A stretch of 64,000 nucleotides of DNA from NCBI GenBank assembly GCA_033964015.1, contig CM066919.1, positions 15,975,646 to 16,039,645 on the forward strand, read 5' to 3'. Source of the DNA: Scolanthus callimorphus. Lineage: Eukaryota > Cnidaria > Anthozoa > Actiniaria > Edwardsiidae. Shown piece by piece: positions 49,023-60,319 of this stretch. Each line of letters begins with the position of its first letter. Within the stretch, counting starts at the first letter, position 1. A program made the position numbers and the translations under genes. A model generated the notes under the pieces. It was not told the origin of the DNA. It was given only the letters and a program-made list of their open reading frames with translations, and made no database searches.

Positions 49023-49200
49023 GGACTATACGGGGACATACATACATACATACATATATCTTTATTTAGGCACGCTGGCCACAACACCTGTCTATTTACA
49101 AAAGTTAAATGAAACAGACGCTGATTTCTATGTGGGGCGTGTGACTCAATATGAATATATGGTTTGCAAATTTTAACCTAGCATAGCCCAACAGCGACAT
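49023..49200 (-). mobile_element. Probable LINE/SINE 3' end with (CATA)n tail
   Basis: CATACATACATACATATATC then TTTATTTAGGC. On the minus strand this is a 3' end followed by a tetramer tail. Confidence 0.4.
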
Positions 49201-49344
49201 CCCTATTTATTAGACGCTTAAAAGCAGATAGCGATTTAGCCATTTTGGCCTCTTTTGAAAGGGAAGTTCCATAACATGGCGCCATTATAGGAGAAGCTGG
49301 ATTTCAGAAAATTTGTGCTTGGCTTTGGAAGTGCTAGGTCTGTA

Positions 49345-49719
49345 CAAGAGTGGATTACCAAGAGTTTCCATATTTACTATGTACGCCCGAATCACAGTCA
49401 GAAAAGTGTCTATTTTTAGAACTAGGTTTCCCGCTAAAATTCGTCATCCACAGGGTTCCCACTTTCTCACCACGCGAAGAGTTGTGAGATCCAGCCTAAA
49501 ATAAAATCACAGATCATTCGAAAAACCTTTAAAGTCGCAAAGATATTGTAGGATATTCTCTATTTTTGTGTGTGTTGGGTATACGATGAATTCAGGGGAA
49601 TCAAGAGGGGATTCGAATACTTTCGCGCGCGAAATTCAAATCTAAAAATAGACACTTTGCTGACTGTGATGTGGACAAATACAGTACGAAAGATTCTAAC
49701 TCTTGTTAATCTACTCTTG
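49345..49719. mobile_element. CAAGAGT-family hAT-like MITE, intact, with TSD
   Basis: CAAGAGTGGATTACCAAGAG at the left, ACTCTTG at the right. GTCTGTA flanks both sides (49338-49344 and 49720-49726; 8 bp if the shared G is counted). Confidence 0.92.
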
Positions 49720-50023
49720 GTCTGTATCAATATTTCGCAATGAATATTTTTTATCGCAATCACTTACTCTTCCGAGTCTTGATTTCAGGTGAGTTGGTGT
49801 ATGACCCTGCAATGCTTTATATATGGGATATATGGGGATGCTCGGCCCGAAAGGGGTAGGGTTTTCAGGCTGGGTATAAGGAAGGGGTAGGGTTTCAGGC
49901 TGGACTGGGTATAAAGAACTTGCAACTTGTGTATAAAAAAAGGTCTATATTTCACCCGTTTTTCAACCGCAACATGGGAGCAAAACCGTTTCTTTTTTAA
50001 CAGAGCACAAAGCCGATTCAATG

Positions 50024-50392
50024 CAAGAATGGATTACCAAGAGTTTCCATATTTACTATGTACGCCCGAATCACAGCAGAATTAAAAGTGTCTATTTTTA
50101 GAACTAGGATTCCCGCAAAAATGCGTCATCCACAGAGTTCCCACTTTCTCGCCACACAAACAATTGTGAGATCCAGCCTAAAATTAAATAGCAGATCAAT
50201 CGAAAAACCTTTAAAGTCGCAAAGATAAAGTAGGATATTCTCTATTTGTTGTGTATTGGGTATACGAGCATTCGAACCTGAGCATTCGAATACTTTCGCG
50301 CGCGAAATTCAAATCTAAAAATAGACACTTTTCTGACTGTGATGTGAACAAATACTATACGAAGGATTCTAACTCTTGTTAATCCACTCTTG
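50024..50392. mobile_element. CAAGAGT-family hAT-like MITE, second intact copy, with TSD
   Basis: CAAGAATGGATTACCAAGAG at the left and AATCCACTCTTG at the right. TTCAATG flanks both sides (50017-50023 and 50393-50399). Same interior as 49345. Confidence 0.92.
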
Positions 50393-50997
50393 TTCAATGT
50401 CAATTGGTATGAGAAAGGGGTACCTTTTTCAGGCTTGGTATAAAAAGGGGGTACCTTTTTCGACTTTGGTATAAGAAAGGGGTACCTTTTCTGCTCTAAA
50501 ATTGGTATAAAGAAGGGTAAGGGGTCCAGAATCTTGGCTGAGCATCCCCCCCCCCCCCGGGGTGTTCACACGAACGCAAGCGCAAGGATATCAAACTCGT
50601 ACATTAGATATAATCGTGTGCCGTTACTTCTGTACGTACCGTAAAAATCTGGTATGTCTTCAGCGACTTTTTATTCGAATCATCTAACAAGGAAATTTCT
50701 AATCAAAGAAAAATATTTTGGGTATTTTCTAATAAACCTATAAATTTTTGTTTATGTCATGCAGAGATCATAGACCAGTTTCTAGATTGGTATTGACTCT
50801 TGTTTCTATAAGAATAACAATAGCAGAGAACAACAAGAAATCAGTGCTTGCACGTGCATATCTTGCAAACGGCAGGCGCCTGCAAAGCTACTGATAAAAC
50901 GAATTGGCTAGTAAAACAAAAGCTTTAAAATTTTAGCGGTAATAAAACCGTTCTAAAAATAACTAGTCTGTGAAAATGCTTTATGAGTAGGGCAATA

Positions 50998-51212
50998 CTA
51001 TAGGATTATTCAAAGCTTCAGGAGGCTAGATTCCGCTAAGAAAATAGCACGAAAAAAGCGATATCGCACGAGTCGCGCAGCTAGTCTGTGAAAATGCCTT
51101 TTTGAGTGCTATTTTCGGCGGAATCTACCGACTGAACGCTTTTGAATAGACTTGAATCCTATGATATCTCGTCCTCAATTTACACAAAAAAGAGATATCA
51201 TAGGATTCTAGA
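50998..51212. mobile_element. MITE with imperfect inverted ends (copy B), internally patched
   Basis: Same element as 25848-26073 except that a central block following GAGTCGCGCAG is replaced by CTAGTCTGTGAAAATGC. That sequence also lies just upstream of the element at 50963. Confidence 0.8.
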
Positions 51213-51899
51213 GAGGACGCCCCTATTTATGAGCCCTGACATTGAGTTGTAGTTGTACTGTGCATTTTCTTGCCCGACTCGAAGCCCTAGAGAACTAACT
51301 TTTCGTTCCCTCCCTGGTATGTGCCTGTATTTTTGGGGGGAGTCGGGAAGTGAAAACACAAATAAAATCCCCTGTGTTACATCAAAAACACTCGATATCG
51401 CACCTTTTACCTAATAACAGCCTAAATGCGCTATTTTGCTAGAAAACGTCTTAACAAAAGCATTCAAAGTAGGTAATTCGTTCAATATAAAGCACAGGGT
51501 ACCCACGTCTCATAATTTTCAAAATAGTCAGGAAAAGTGCCTGGCCCTACACGATTTTCACGCGCGTTTCCTCTCCCAGATATGTACAAAATAATGTTTT
51601 ATCAGTAGTAAACGAATATGTGTGCTTTGAGGCATATTATGCCATCCATGTTTGTTTCTTGTTAATTGATTTATCAGAGCATTTTCGGGCTCTGAGATCG
51701 CCGCACTTTTCACGACAGACATGGCGGTGTTGCTTCGCCTTTTTGTCGTCTTTGCTCGCTTGTAAACGCTAGATTTGGATTTGAGCATTATGTACGTGGA
51801 TAGCTTCATGTTAGTGTCTCCTATGTCCTCCCAGAGGTAAGTGGTAGCGGTGATAGCTTTCAAAGAAGTAATAACTATCACGGTATAGTGAAATACAAC

Positions 51900-52000
51900 A
51901 GTTTGGCGTTATGCTTTGTACCCTGCGAGCAGTTGTTTCCTCCTATCTTCGCTTGCCGCCGGGCCGAAGATAGGAGGAAATAACCACTGCTCTTAGGGTA
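51900..52000. repeat. Palindrome with CGAAGATAGGAGGAAA
   Basis: GAGCAGTTGTTTCCTCCTAT..CTTCG faces CGAAGATAGGAGGAAATAAC..GCTC around a CCGCCGGG loop. Confidence 0.8.
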
Positions 52001-52369
52001 TATGCTTTGTTTGGTTTACTTCTGATGCCGTAGAGTACGGAAAATAATCCTAAAAGTGCTGCCGAGTATACTCAGGCTTTCTTGAATGTGCTGGGATTTC
52101 TATTAATATTGTGACTTATAGATTGTAGCAAGTGTAATAGCCATCTGCTTACCAGTACGCACTTGCGCACTTGCACGCGCCTGCTGTGCTATAAAACTTT
52201 ATGGAGATTTTTACGTGGTTATGCTGCTTTACTTTTGGATTGTTCAGCGTGTGTTTAGCGTGTTCAGTTATCCGAGTCGTTAATATGCTTTGCTGGTCCC
52301 TTATATACAGAGTGAAGTGTATATAAGGGTAGCTTTGCCAAAAGCTACTACTTTTGGCAAAGGACTAGT

Positions 52370-52470
52370 ACTCGTTCTCGTTTTTCTATGAGTCAAATAG
52401 TCAACTCGGCGCTACGCGCCTCGTTAACTATCTATTGACTCATAGAAAACTCGAACTCGTAGTCTAATTG
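52370..52470. repeat. Palindrome with CTATGAGTCAA
   Basis: GACTAGTACTCGTTCTCG..CTATGAGTCAA is mirrored by TTGACTCATAGAAAACTCGA..GTAGTC around a GGCGCTACGCGCC loop. Confidence 0.75.
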
Positions 52471-52625
52471 TTAAGTAACTCGGTAAGTAATTTTACCCAA
52501 GTGGCTCAAACTTGAAGTGTCACGCGCTTCTGCCACTGTCATGGAAAGAGATCCGTGTGTTGAGGTTGCGTTCTCTGGGGATCATTTTCTCTTGTATATG
52601 GTTCATACCGGACGTTTTCTCCTGA

Positions 52626-53008
52626 GGTTCCCTGCTAGCAGAGGCCTCTTTTCTCTGCATTTCGCTGGCTGAGGTTCGCTAGGAAAAGAGACCTCTGCGC
52701 TGGGTCGAAACTCGCTTTGTTTTGCCGCCGTCCACAACCTTGGACGGTTTGCTGACCGTTTCTTGAGCCCACTATATGCGCACGCATATCTACAGACATT
52801 TTCCGCTGATATTATTTGAGCCCCCCAGCGGAAAACGTTTGTAGATATGCGTGCGCATATAGTGGGCTCAAGAAACGGTCAGCAAACCGTCCAAGGTTGT
52901 GGACGGCGGCAAAACAAAGCGAGTTTCGACCCAGCGCAGAGGTCTCTTTTCCTAGCGAACCTCAGCCAGCGAAATGGAGAGAAAAGAGGCCTCTGCTAGA
53001 AGGGAACT
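52626..53008. repeat. 383-bp near-perfect palindrome
   Basis: Arms of about 183 bp (52626-52808 and 52826-53008) pair almost completely, for example GCTAGCAGAGGCCTCTTTTC against GAAAAGAGGCCTCTGCTAG and GTCCACAACCTTGGACGGTT against its complement. A 17-base spacer lies between. A foldback element or recent inverted duplication. Confidence 0.95.
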
Positions 53009-54012
53009 CCTGAGGACGATTGTTCGTGAAACGCTGAAAGAAAAATATGGGAATAAAATATCCCGCTTGCTCCGATACCCAAGTTATAAGCCGAAATGCG
53101 CACGTTTCTCGAATTCTGATTGGCTGTCAGCTGTGGGTACATAAAAGTATGTACCACGGAACGCGCCATCATCTAAAAGAACCAATGAAAACACCCTTTG
53201 GCTGCGCGCGTGTAAAACCGTTTGGTCGTGCACGCGCTTTTTCTGTTTTTATTTATATATATTTGTTCGTTTCTGTTCTGGTATAAAACAAATGTCCTCT
53301 GATTTTCCGTGGTATGTCCTCCTATACACCACGGAATGACGTAGTAAAGTGGTCAAAATGTACTGCGGAATATTTCAGCATGCTATTTAATTGGGTGGAC
53401 ATTTTTTTCATATCGCTATTTCATAGGGTTTATCAAGAGGAAATCAAAACCGAAAACCATATGTTATTAGCGTTTATTAATGACGGAGATATGGATTTTT
53501 AGATTTAAATTTGGTTAAAATTTATAAAGTTTTGAGTCATAAATTCCCAAAAATTAAAATATTTTAATTGTAAGGCGAAAATCGAAATTTCAAAACGATA
53601 GCATCTTAGAAGCAATTAAGCTTGACATAATGCCGCAAAAATGGATCCATTTTATTAAAAAAACGAACATTTTTTGCCAAGGAGTTTGTTTCCTATATGT
53701 TTCTTATTACAATATAACTTTGCAAGCTTTTATGCTATTAACAAACGGTTTTGGCTTTCAACTTCCCTTGATAACGTCTTTCATTACCATTAAAAAAATA
53801 ACTGAGGTTCTGCATTTCAAAACTGGTCCAACTATTGCGTAGTCGATGATGACGTCATTAAGTACAGTACTAACGTCACCTTAAAAATTGTAAGCTTTCA
53901 TCTTCTGTGCTTATGTACGCTGATGATACTTCACTTACTACCTCCTCTGATGACCCCGCAGCCTTAGAAATCAAGTTGAATGCTGACCTTGATGAAGTCC
54001 TTATGTGGTTTT

Positions 54013-54335
54013 ATTATATAGACACGAGTGTTTTACTGGGAAATACGCCACTCGTAGATCTCATACGAAGCTACATCCGGGTCCTCAGTGACATATTTTC
54101 CATATCCTCACTAGTGAGGATATTGGTCAAAACAAAAGTGCTTGGAAATCAATTTGGAATATTTTTTTCTGGTTTGTCTATATAATAGAAAATTACACGG
54201 TGGCTTGAAGATATGAGTTTTATTTTCTCGTGTCAAAAACAATATTTTACTCTTTCGCTGCTCTCATTCGTAGAATATTGTTCTTGCCACTCGAAAATAA
54301 AACTCATATCTTCGCGCCACCGTGTAATATCCTCT
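54013..54335. mobile_element. Element inserted in the LINE between DEVLMW and ANKLTLN
   Basis: Interrupts the RT coding sequence for about 320 bases. Inner inverted blocks AATTACACGGTGGCTTGAAG and CGCGCCACCGTGTAATATCC flank AACAATATTTTACTC and GAATATTGTTCTTG. The exact target duplication is not clear (TATATA on both sides). Confidence 0.75.
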
Positions 54336-54686
54336 ATATATGCAAACAAATTAACTTTAAATGTCAAAAAGACAAAATTTGTGATTATTGGTAGCCAGTA
54401 TAGGCTAAACCACTTAGATTATGACTTTAATATTATGGCCAATGGACAGCTGCTAAAGCGAGTGCCGTCCTATAGATATTTAGGAATTGAGGTCGACGAG
54501 ACACTGGGGTGGCATAATCAAGTTGATGCCATATGTAAGAAGGTTTCTTCTGGCCTTGGGGCCTTAAAACGTATTCGCCACCTGGTGCCTCGTCAGATCC
54601 TGTTAAAGATGTATGACGCCTTAGCCGTTCCATACTTTGATTATTGCTCTGAGGTCTGGGGTTGCATGGTGAAAGGCCAATGTGAC

Positions 54687-54851
54687 GGTCATGGCTAAAA
54701 GGGATGACTCAGAAGGACCTGATTAATAATTCATAGGCTTCACGGTAGAACGAAGCTACATATACCATGTTATGCAATGTAGCTTCGTTCTATTGTTTGT
54801 CCTATGAATTATTAATCAGGTCCTTCTGAGTTATCCCTTTTAGCCATGACC
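54687..54851. mobile_element. 165-bp MITE with 9-bp TSD in the LINE
   Basis: Ends GGTCATGGCTAAAAGGGATG and CCCTTTTAGCCATGACC, arms about 75 bases. CAATGTGAC flanks both sides (54678-54686 and 54852-54860), a 9-bp duplication as made by Mutator-type transposases (some other groups also give 8-10 bp). Confidence 0.95.
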
Positions 54852-55299
54852 CAATGTGACAGGCTCCAGAAATTACAAAATAGAGCCGGGAGAATAATAA
54901 CGTACTCTGATTACAACACTGGATCTGTTGAAATTCTCCTAGAGCTCAGATGGGATAACCTAGAAAAAAGGCGCGCGCTAAGCAGCTTGCGACATGCGTT
55001 TTTAAGTCATTGAAGGGCATATATCCTGTGAATGGCTGAAGTCTTTATTTGAGCATACCTCAACACTCAATGATACATTCTCATAACCTAAGGGGCTCTA
55101 ATTTCTTCATGCCTCGCTCTCGTACGGAGGCTGCTAAGCACGCATTTAACTATAGGGGTGCTGCCATGTGGAATGGCCTCAATGAGGAGGTACAAAACCA
55201 GATTAATCTGCCTTCTTTTAAATCTGCCCTGTCTCAACATTGTAAATAGTTAGATTTTAGTATTAAATAGTTGTTAGTTTATATTATTATTGCTCAAAA

Positions 55300-57330
55300 A
55301 TGTATGTCATCATGAATTTGTCAAATGTACGAGGTTTGGTCAAAAACGGTCTATGGAATGAAAAGTTAGGGGATATATTGGCAATCTGACCCACCGTGTT
55401 TGTTTTTGAGCTCCTGCAAATGTATAACTTCTATGGGACGAAAACGGGGTCCCGAATCAGGAGGAAGCAATGTTATCACAAACCGACTAGTTTCGGAGGT
55501 GCAGTTATAGCTGCAACTTCGTTGTTTTAATATGATCAAAGAGCATTGGCTTTGCTACAGTAGCAGGGACATTTGCATACGCATGCGCGGCTTACATTAT
55601 TGAACTCGCTTATGGCTCGGAGAAAGGTCATGACAGCTCAATGTTTACGGGTTTGATGTGGAACGAAATTGAAATGAATTACTCCAGAATTCGCATAGAA
55701 GTGTTTATCTATGTCTCTGCTGCCTATTCTATGGAAAGGAACATTCAATAGGTTCGAATTGTTATCAAGGGACGTGCAAAGAAACTCAAGCTTCGTCAAT
55801 ATGGCAACCATGTTGTCTTGTTACATCCCGGAATTGGAGGTTGCTTGCTCATTTTAAAGGAGAACCTGAATCAATTCATATATGGTAAGTTTCTCTATAG
55901 TAAGCATTGGGCATGTTTTGAAGTCAATCTTGATAATTCGCGTTTGCGATTGTCGAGAACACCAGTGAAAACTCTGTTTGATTTCAGTTTACAAGTAAAT
56001 TATATTGAATGCTCCGAGCCCGCTAGAATTCCAGCAAGGCCATTTCTCCATCTTAAATCTTTGTTGATTGTACTCAACCAACCAAGGGTATCATAAAGAA
56101 ACCATTAAACTAGCCATGAAAATTCGCTTTCATATGAATTATACTTTTGAACTCAAATGACTGTAAAACCTGTTCAAATTATGCGTAACACTCTTGAAAC
56201 CGATACCACCACAGAACGACAAATATATCGTATTTATGTATCTGACTGGTGTCGCAATACTATAAGGTTGATGAGAGTACAGATAAAACAGAGATCGCTT
56301 TGAGTTAAATACGTATTAAATAACAATATTTCGCCATCAATTTTTGTTGCATAATTTGCAATGGTAGCCTCCTCTTTTATGTGATGTAGAAAAATATCGA
56401 GCTCATTTCAGTTTTAGCATGATTTTAACCGGAAATGAACAAACTGTTAATTTTTTAACCTTTTTTGTGTTCAAAATTCGCCAACATAACTAAAACGTTT
56501 TTTCATTGTAGTACTTTTGTGATTTTTGTTGCATGTGCAGTAGGTCTTGAACGACTTTTAGTATCAGTTATGTTGACACATTTCATCCATTTTTTCCAGA
56601 TCTCCGGAATTGTTAACAGGGGCATTTTTACACCATCAAGGTTGTGATGCTACCTGTAACAGAATATGAACTAAAGAGCTATAGGGATGGCCTCTAGGCA
56701 AGATAGGGGTTGTGTGTTTTGAGTGAATACTTCTTTGTAATTGGAAATGTTTCTCTAGCGTCTTAAAATTGACTTGTTCTGCCAAGAAATAATTTGTCGT
56801 TCGTTGTCAATGTCGTAATATTGATCGTGGCAGTCGTCCAGGGCTATAAACTTCAAGGTTAAAATCATGTATGTATACTATCAGAAATCCTGAAAATGAA
56901 TTACATTTCTTCTGAATTCAGCAATGGCTTTTCTATGGTAGCATATCGTGGTGTTCAAGCTGCATGCTATCATCGTCGTTTGAAACAATTCCGTAACACT
57001 GCTCGTAACATGGCTTAAAAGTGGAGTCAGAACGTGCTCTGTCGACATCGTTTGTTGCTCACAGAACACTAGAGCTTACCGTAAACATTTTGAATTACAA
57101 AATAAAGAAAAAAGAAAAGTGCGAGCTGAAAACTTCGCGCCATTTTTTCAACTCCCACTAAATCAATGGAGATTGGCGATGGTAGCGCCCGTAATCACAT
57201 TGAATTGGTCAGCGGATTCGTGCATGCGCAGTACAAAAGTCCCTACTACTCTTTGCTATTGCAGTTTGAACTTTGTTTGATGAAAGTACAGCTTGTCCTT
57301 TGTACCCATGGTGAATCATACTAATGATCA
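55300..57330. other. Unassigned AT-rich intergenic DNA
   Basis: Scattered open frames up to 92 codons (55818-56096) have no recognised domains or splice partners. Confidence 0.4.
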
Positions 57331-57339
57331 ATCCTAGGT

Positions 57340-57378
57340 GTATCAAGAGAAAATGATATATCATTTTCTCTTGGGTGT
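57340..57378. repeat. Short perfect hairpin
   Basis: CAAGAGAAAATGATA directly followed by TATCATTTTCTCTTG. Confidence 0.9.
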
Positions 57379-57591
57379 ATACAAACGTTTCAACTACTGC
57401 CCGGCCTTCTCTGTTGCTGTTATTACACTGACAAAGAAGCAGAAGTTTCGAAACGTCTGGTCATTTATAATGATCTCGTGCCGACTTCTACGCATTTTTA
57501 ATTATACATAAGTTTTGTAATATTCATATTATTTAGTACGAGGTGTAGGCGCACACTGAATAGACTAGGAGAAGTGTAGGAGAAGTGTAAG

Positions 57592-57672
57592 TAGGCGCGA
57601 ACGGTACGCGCTAGCACGGTCATTAGGACAAGTGGGCACGAACGGCACGCGCTAGCACGTTTAGGACAAGTG
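57592..57672. repeat. Two-copy tandem repeat with ACGCGCTAGCACG
   Basis: GCGAACGGTACGCGCTAGCA..TTAGGACAAGTG and GCACGAACGGCACGCGCTAG..TTAGGACAAGTG lie head to tail. Confidence 0.7.
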
Positions 57673-58009
57673 CAGGTATAGGTGGGCATTGCACTGAATA
57701 TCAAGTGTGCGACAAGTAGTATAGTAGGTGCGCATTTCGTCTGCTAGAGCGGATTTCAGATGACCGCCGAAAGTAAGCCAGACTTGCGTTTATAGTAAGC
57801 CTTTCTATTGGTCGAGAGCAAAATCTTCCGTCTTTCAGCCAAGCAAATCGCGAGCTAAATCAAACATGCCATTGCTCACGTCATGACTAAATGCAAGTCT
57901 GACTTAGTTTGTCTCCTGATTGGTTTGTTGTTGAATGGCTTCCACTCCACATGACTCCTTCTCACAGGGATAATGGTTACATAGTCTGCATTGGTCTCTC
58001 AAACTCGAA

Positions 58010-58210
58010 GACCCCGTCCACATGATTGCGTTTTCGTTTGAAAACGCCGGCAACTGTTTTGTTACGGATACGGTTATCGTCCACTATAACGATGAAAACG
58101 CTGACCTAAAACGCAACTTTTTGAAAACGTTATCCAGAGTGTTTTTTTTAAAACGATATTGTAGCGTATTCGTTTGGACGACTGAAAGCGGAACTTTCCG
58201 AAAACGATGA
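58010..58210. mobile_element. Probable end of a CCCCGTCCACATG element
   Basis: GACCCCGTCCACATGATTGC, followed by many GAAAACG motifs. The opposite end is not seen, so it is probably truncated. Confidence 0.4.
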
Positions 58211-58279
58211 CGAGCGGACTCTCATTGCGCATGCCTTGCACATGCGCAATATTATTAGCATTTTCAAAACGAAAACAAT

Positions 58280-58600
58280 CGCGAACCCAGAGCCCGCCAT
58301 CTTTTGGCCAGCGGCAAGATTCACAATCTCGTACCCAGAGCCCGTCATCATTTGGCCAGCGGCAAAGATTCAGGGCTCTGGGGGAATCGATTGTTTTTAA
58401 ATCCCAGATTCTGGGTTTCCGGTTTGATTGTTGTATGAAAGTTCGTTACGTTTTTGACCTACCACGCATGCTCACAAATCGGATTCCCCCAGGGCCCTGA
58501 ATCTTGCCGCTGGCCAAAAGATGACGGGCTCTGGGTACGAGGTTGCAAGATTCAGAGCTCTCGGGGGATCCAAATTTGTGAGCATGCGTGGTAGATCAAA
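58280..58600. mobile_element. Nested CTCGTACCCAGAGC inverted repeats
   Basis: Two left-type ends (58284 and 58330) and one right-type end (about 58500-58545, GGGCTCTGGGTACGAG) plus inverted ATTCCCCCAG, CCACGCATGCTCACAAAT and ATTTGTGAGCATGCGTGG. At least two insertion events. Confidence 0.7.
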
Positions 58601-58679
58601 TGCATAACGAACAGAAAACTTCATAAAATGCAAGAAAAATCCCCGTACCAATAAACAGGGCAAAATTGAGCAATTTTAA

Positions 58680-59840
58680 CCGTGCACTCAGTCGAGTGAA
58701 AAAAAATTGACAATTGTAACAACCCAAGGAATCATCAGATGATCAAATTCGAGTTGATATCTCGACATAGAGCCGCAGCCTACAACGGACCGAGTCTACT
58801 TTTCTTGGTATGTTCTAGAGTTGATGGGGGCTGCACCCTATAGCTATGCCGGTAGCACTCGCTGCAGGGTTTTGAAAACGAAGAAATAAATTCACATTCA
58901 TGAATTAAAGCATTTTATTCCAGCTATAAAATCCACTATCACCAAACTTACAATTTAACAGGTTTTATAAACCAAAGTCACAATAGCACTATGCATTTCC
59001 GACAGCGTATCTAATCCAGCTCTAAACAACCCCGTGTTTCTATTTACAAATGAGTTTCAGCAGGGTCTGACGTTGCTTTTTTCCCCGGTCGGTAAGGCCT
59101 AGTACACATGCCTGACTGAACATGACCGAGTTTCCGCACTTAGGAACGGTTCATGAATAGACAGGCGTATAAACAATGCCCTGGACTCCTTGCGGGTGAT
59201 GCAGGCAATGCTCGATCACATAGCATGATCTCCCAACCCTAAAGAGCCCGTGTCAGCCATTCCTTTGTTATTGTTTTCGTTCGATATTAGAAGACGAATT
59301 ACATGTAGAAATATCTTAATAAACATCAAAAAACAAAGTTCATATTTTATTTACCAAATTCAATCAAGAAGATTGCTCTATATTCTCTAAATCAGCCGAT
59401 GGAAATGGATGCTTTCGCCGACTAGGTATGTTGCTATGCTGCCAAAATGGCGGCTGACACAAGCTCTTTAAACCAATTATAAATCAGGATTAGATACCTT
59501 TTGGAAATATTTTAGCGACACACAGCATGTCATCTTACACGACTATATACACTAATAATAAAGACGCGGGTTTTCCGTTCATCCTGAATAAAAGGCGCGC
59601 TGCTCTCTGGTCCCGACACAGTGTAGAAACAAGCTTCAACACAGGACTCTAGTCATAACTCCTGTTATTGTTTTCAGTCGCGATATAAGAAGACGAATTA
59701 CGTGTAGAACTTACAAATTCGATCTTGCACTATTATAGCCAAAATCAACAGCCAAAATCACGTCCTTGCCTTGTTTAACCTAGTACAGTCATCTGGCGAA
59801 ACAAGGCAAGGAGCGGCTGAGTGGATTTGATGGGTTGACT
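58680..59840. other. Unassigned intergenic DNA with one direct repeat
   Basis: TGTTATTGTTTTCGTTCGAT and TGTTATTGTTTTCAGTCGCG, each followed by AGAAGACGAATTAC.TGTAGAA, occur at 59268 and 59663. No gene recognised. Confidence 0.45.
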
Positions 59841-60312
59841 GGCGGAACATAGGCTCGATTTCCAACCGTTGTTTGTATCGGTCTGCGATCCTCCCCCACA
59901 AACGGCTGGATGAATGGTCTCGCTCGCTTGTCATTGACGTCACACGGCAACATGAAGCGAAGTAAATCCTTGAAAAGTCAGTGATTTTCGAAGCCTGTAG
60001 TCTGAAACGCCATAAGATCTCTGCCTTGAAGCAAATTCTTGAGTGCTGAAGCTTGAGAGTCACAAAAACCATCGCTGTTGAATCAATCCAGGGCAGTGTT
60101 TGCAAGTTCTTAGAAATTATTGACATCGCCCGCCATTGTTTAGACGTTGAGCCTTCGTATTCGGTCAGCGTTCTCAACCCGCAAAATGGGGCAGGCTCTT
60201 AGCTGATTGGTTGATCCCAACAAAAGGCCAGACCAATGATCCAGCCGTTGTTGGGGGGACGGACCGCGGGCTCACAACAAGGGCGGGAATCGAGCCTACA
60301 GGCGGAACATAA
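59840..60312. mobile_element. Foldback element with GGCGGAACATAGGCTCGAT ends
   Basis: GGCGGAACATAGGCTCGATT..ACGGCTGGAT at the left (59840-59915) is mirrored at 60220-60312. It contains part of a 139-codon open frame on the minus strand that is probably not a gene. Confidence 0.6.
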
Positions 60313-60319
60313 AAAGCAA

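Larger units (their letters stand above)
48976..50563. mobile_element. Poly-G bounded hAT-like element with TSD and nested insertions
   Basis: Left end CCCGGGG followed by one of the longest G runs in the window, right end a C run then CCGG. GGTGTTCA(C) adjoins both ends (before 48976 and after 50563), an 8-9 bp target duplication. Subterminal AAAGGGGTACCTTTT motifs recur at 50410-50500 and AAAGGGGTAGGGTTT at 49850-49900. It contains a CATA-tailed retroelement end (49023) and two CAAGAGT elements. Confidence 0.75.
53885..55290 (+). mobile_element. 5'-truncated LINE (RT with YADD), split by two insertions
   Basis: Remnant of a non-LTR retrotransposon. It starts at the catalytic segment (SSSVLMYADDTSLTTSSDDP then ALEIKLNADLDEVLMW). 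It resumes after the first insertion with ANKLTLNVKKTKFVIIGSQY, SYRYLGIEVDETLGWHNQVD and MYDALAVPYFDYCSEVWG, and after the second with CDRLQKLQNRAGRIITYSDY and later NLRGSNFFMPRSRTEAAKHA and GAAMWNGLNEEVQNQINLPS. The order RT palm, thumb, RLQKLQNRAxRxI, NxRG, W(N)xLP is characteristic of L2/CR1/Jockey-like LINE C-termini. Frameshifts and stops make it inactive. Confidence 0.9.

Noticed and set aside
59758..60177. 139-codon frame on the minus strand
   Set aside because: Overlaps a foldback element and shows no recognisable domain; probably repeat-derived.
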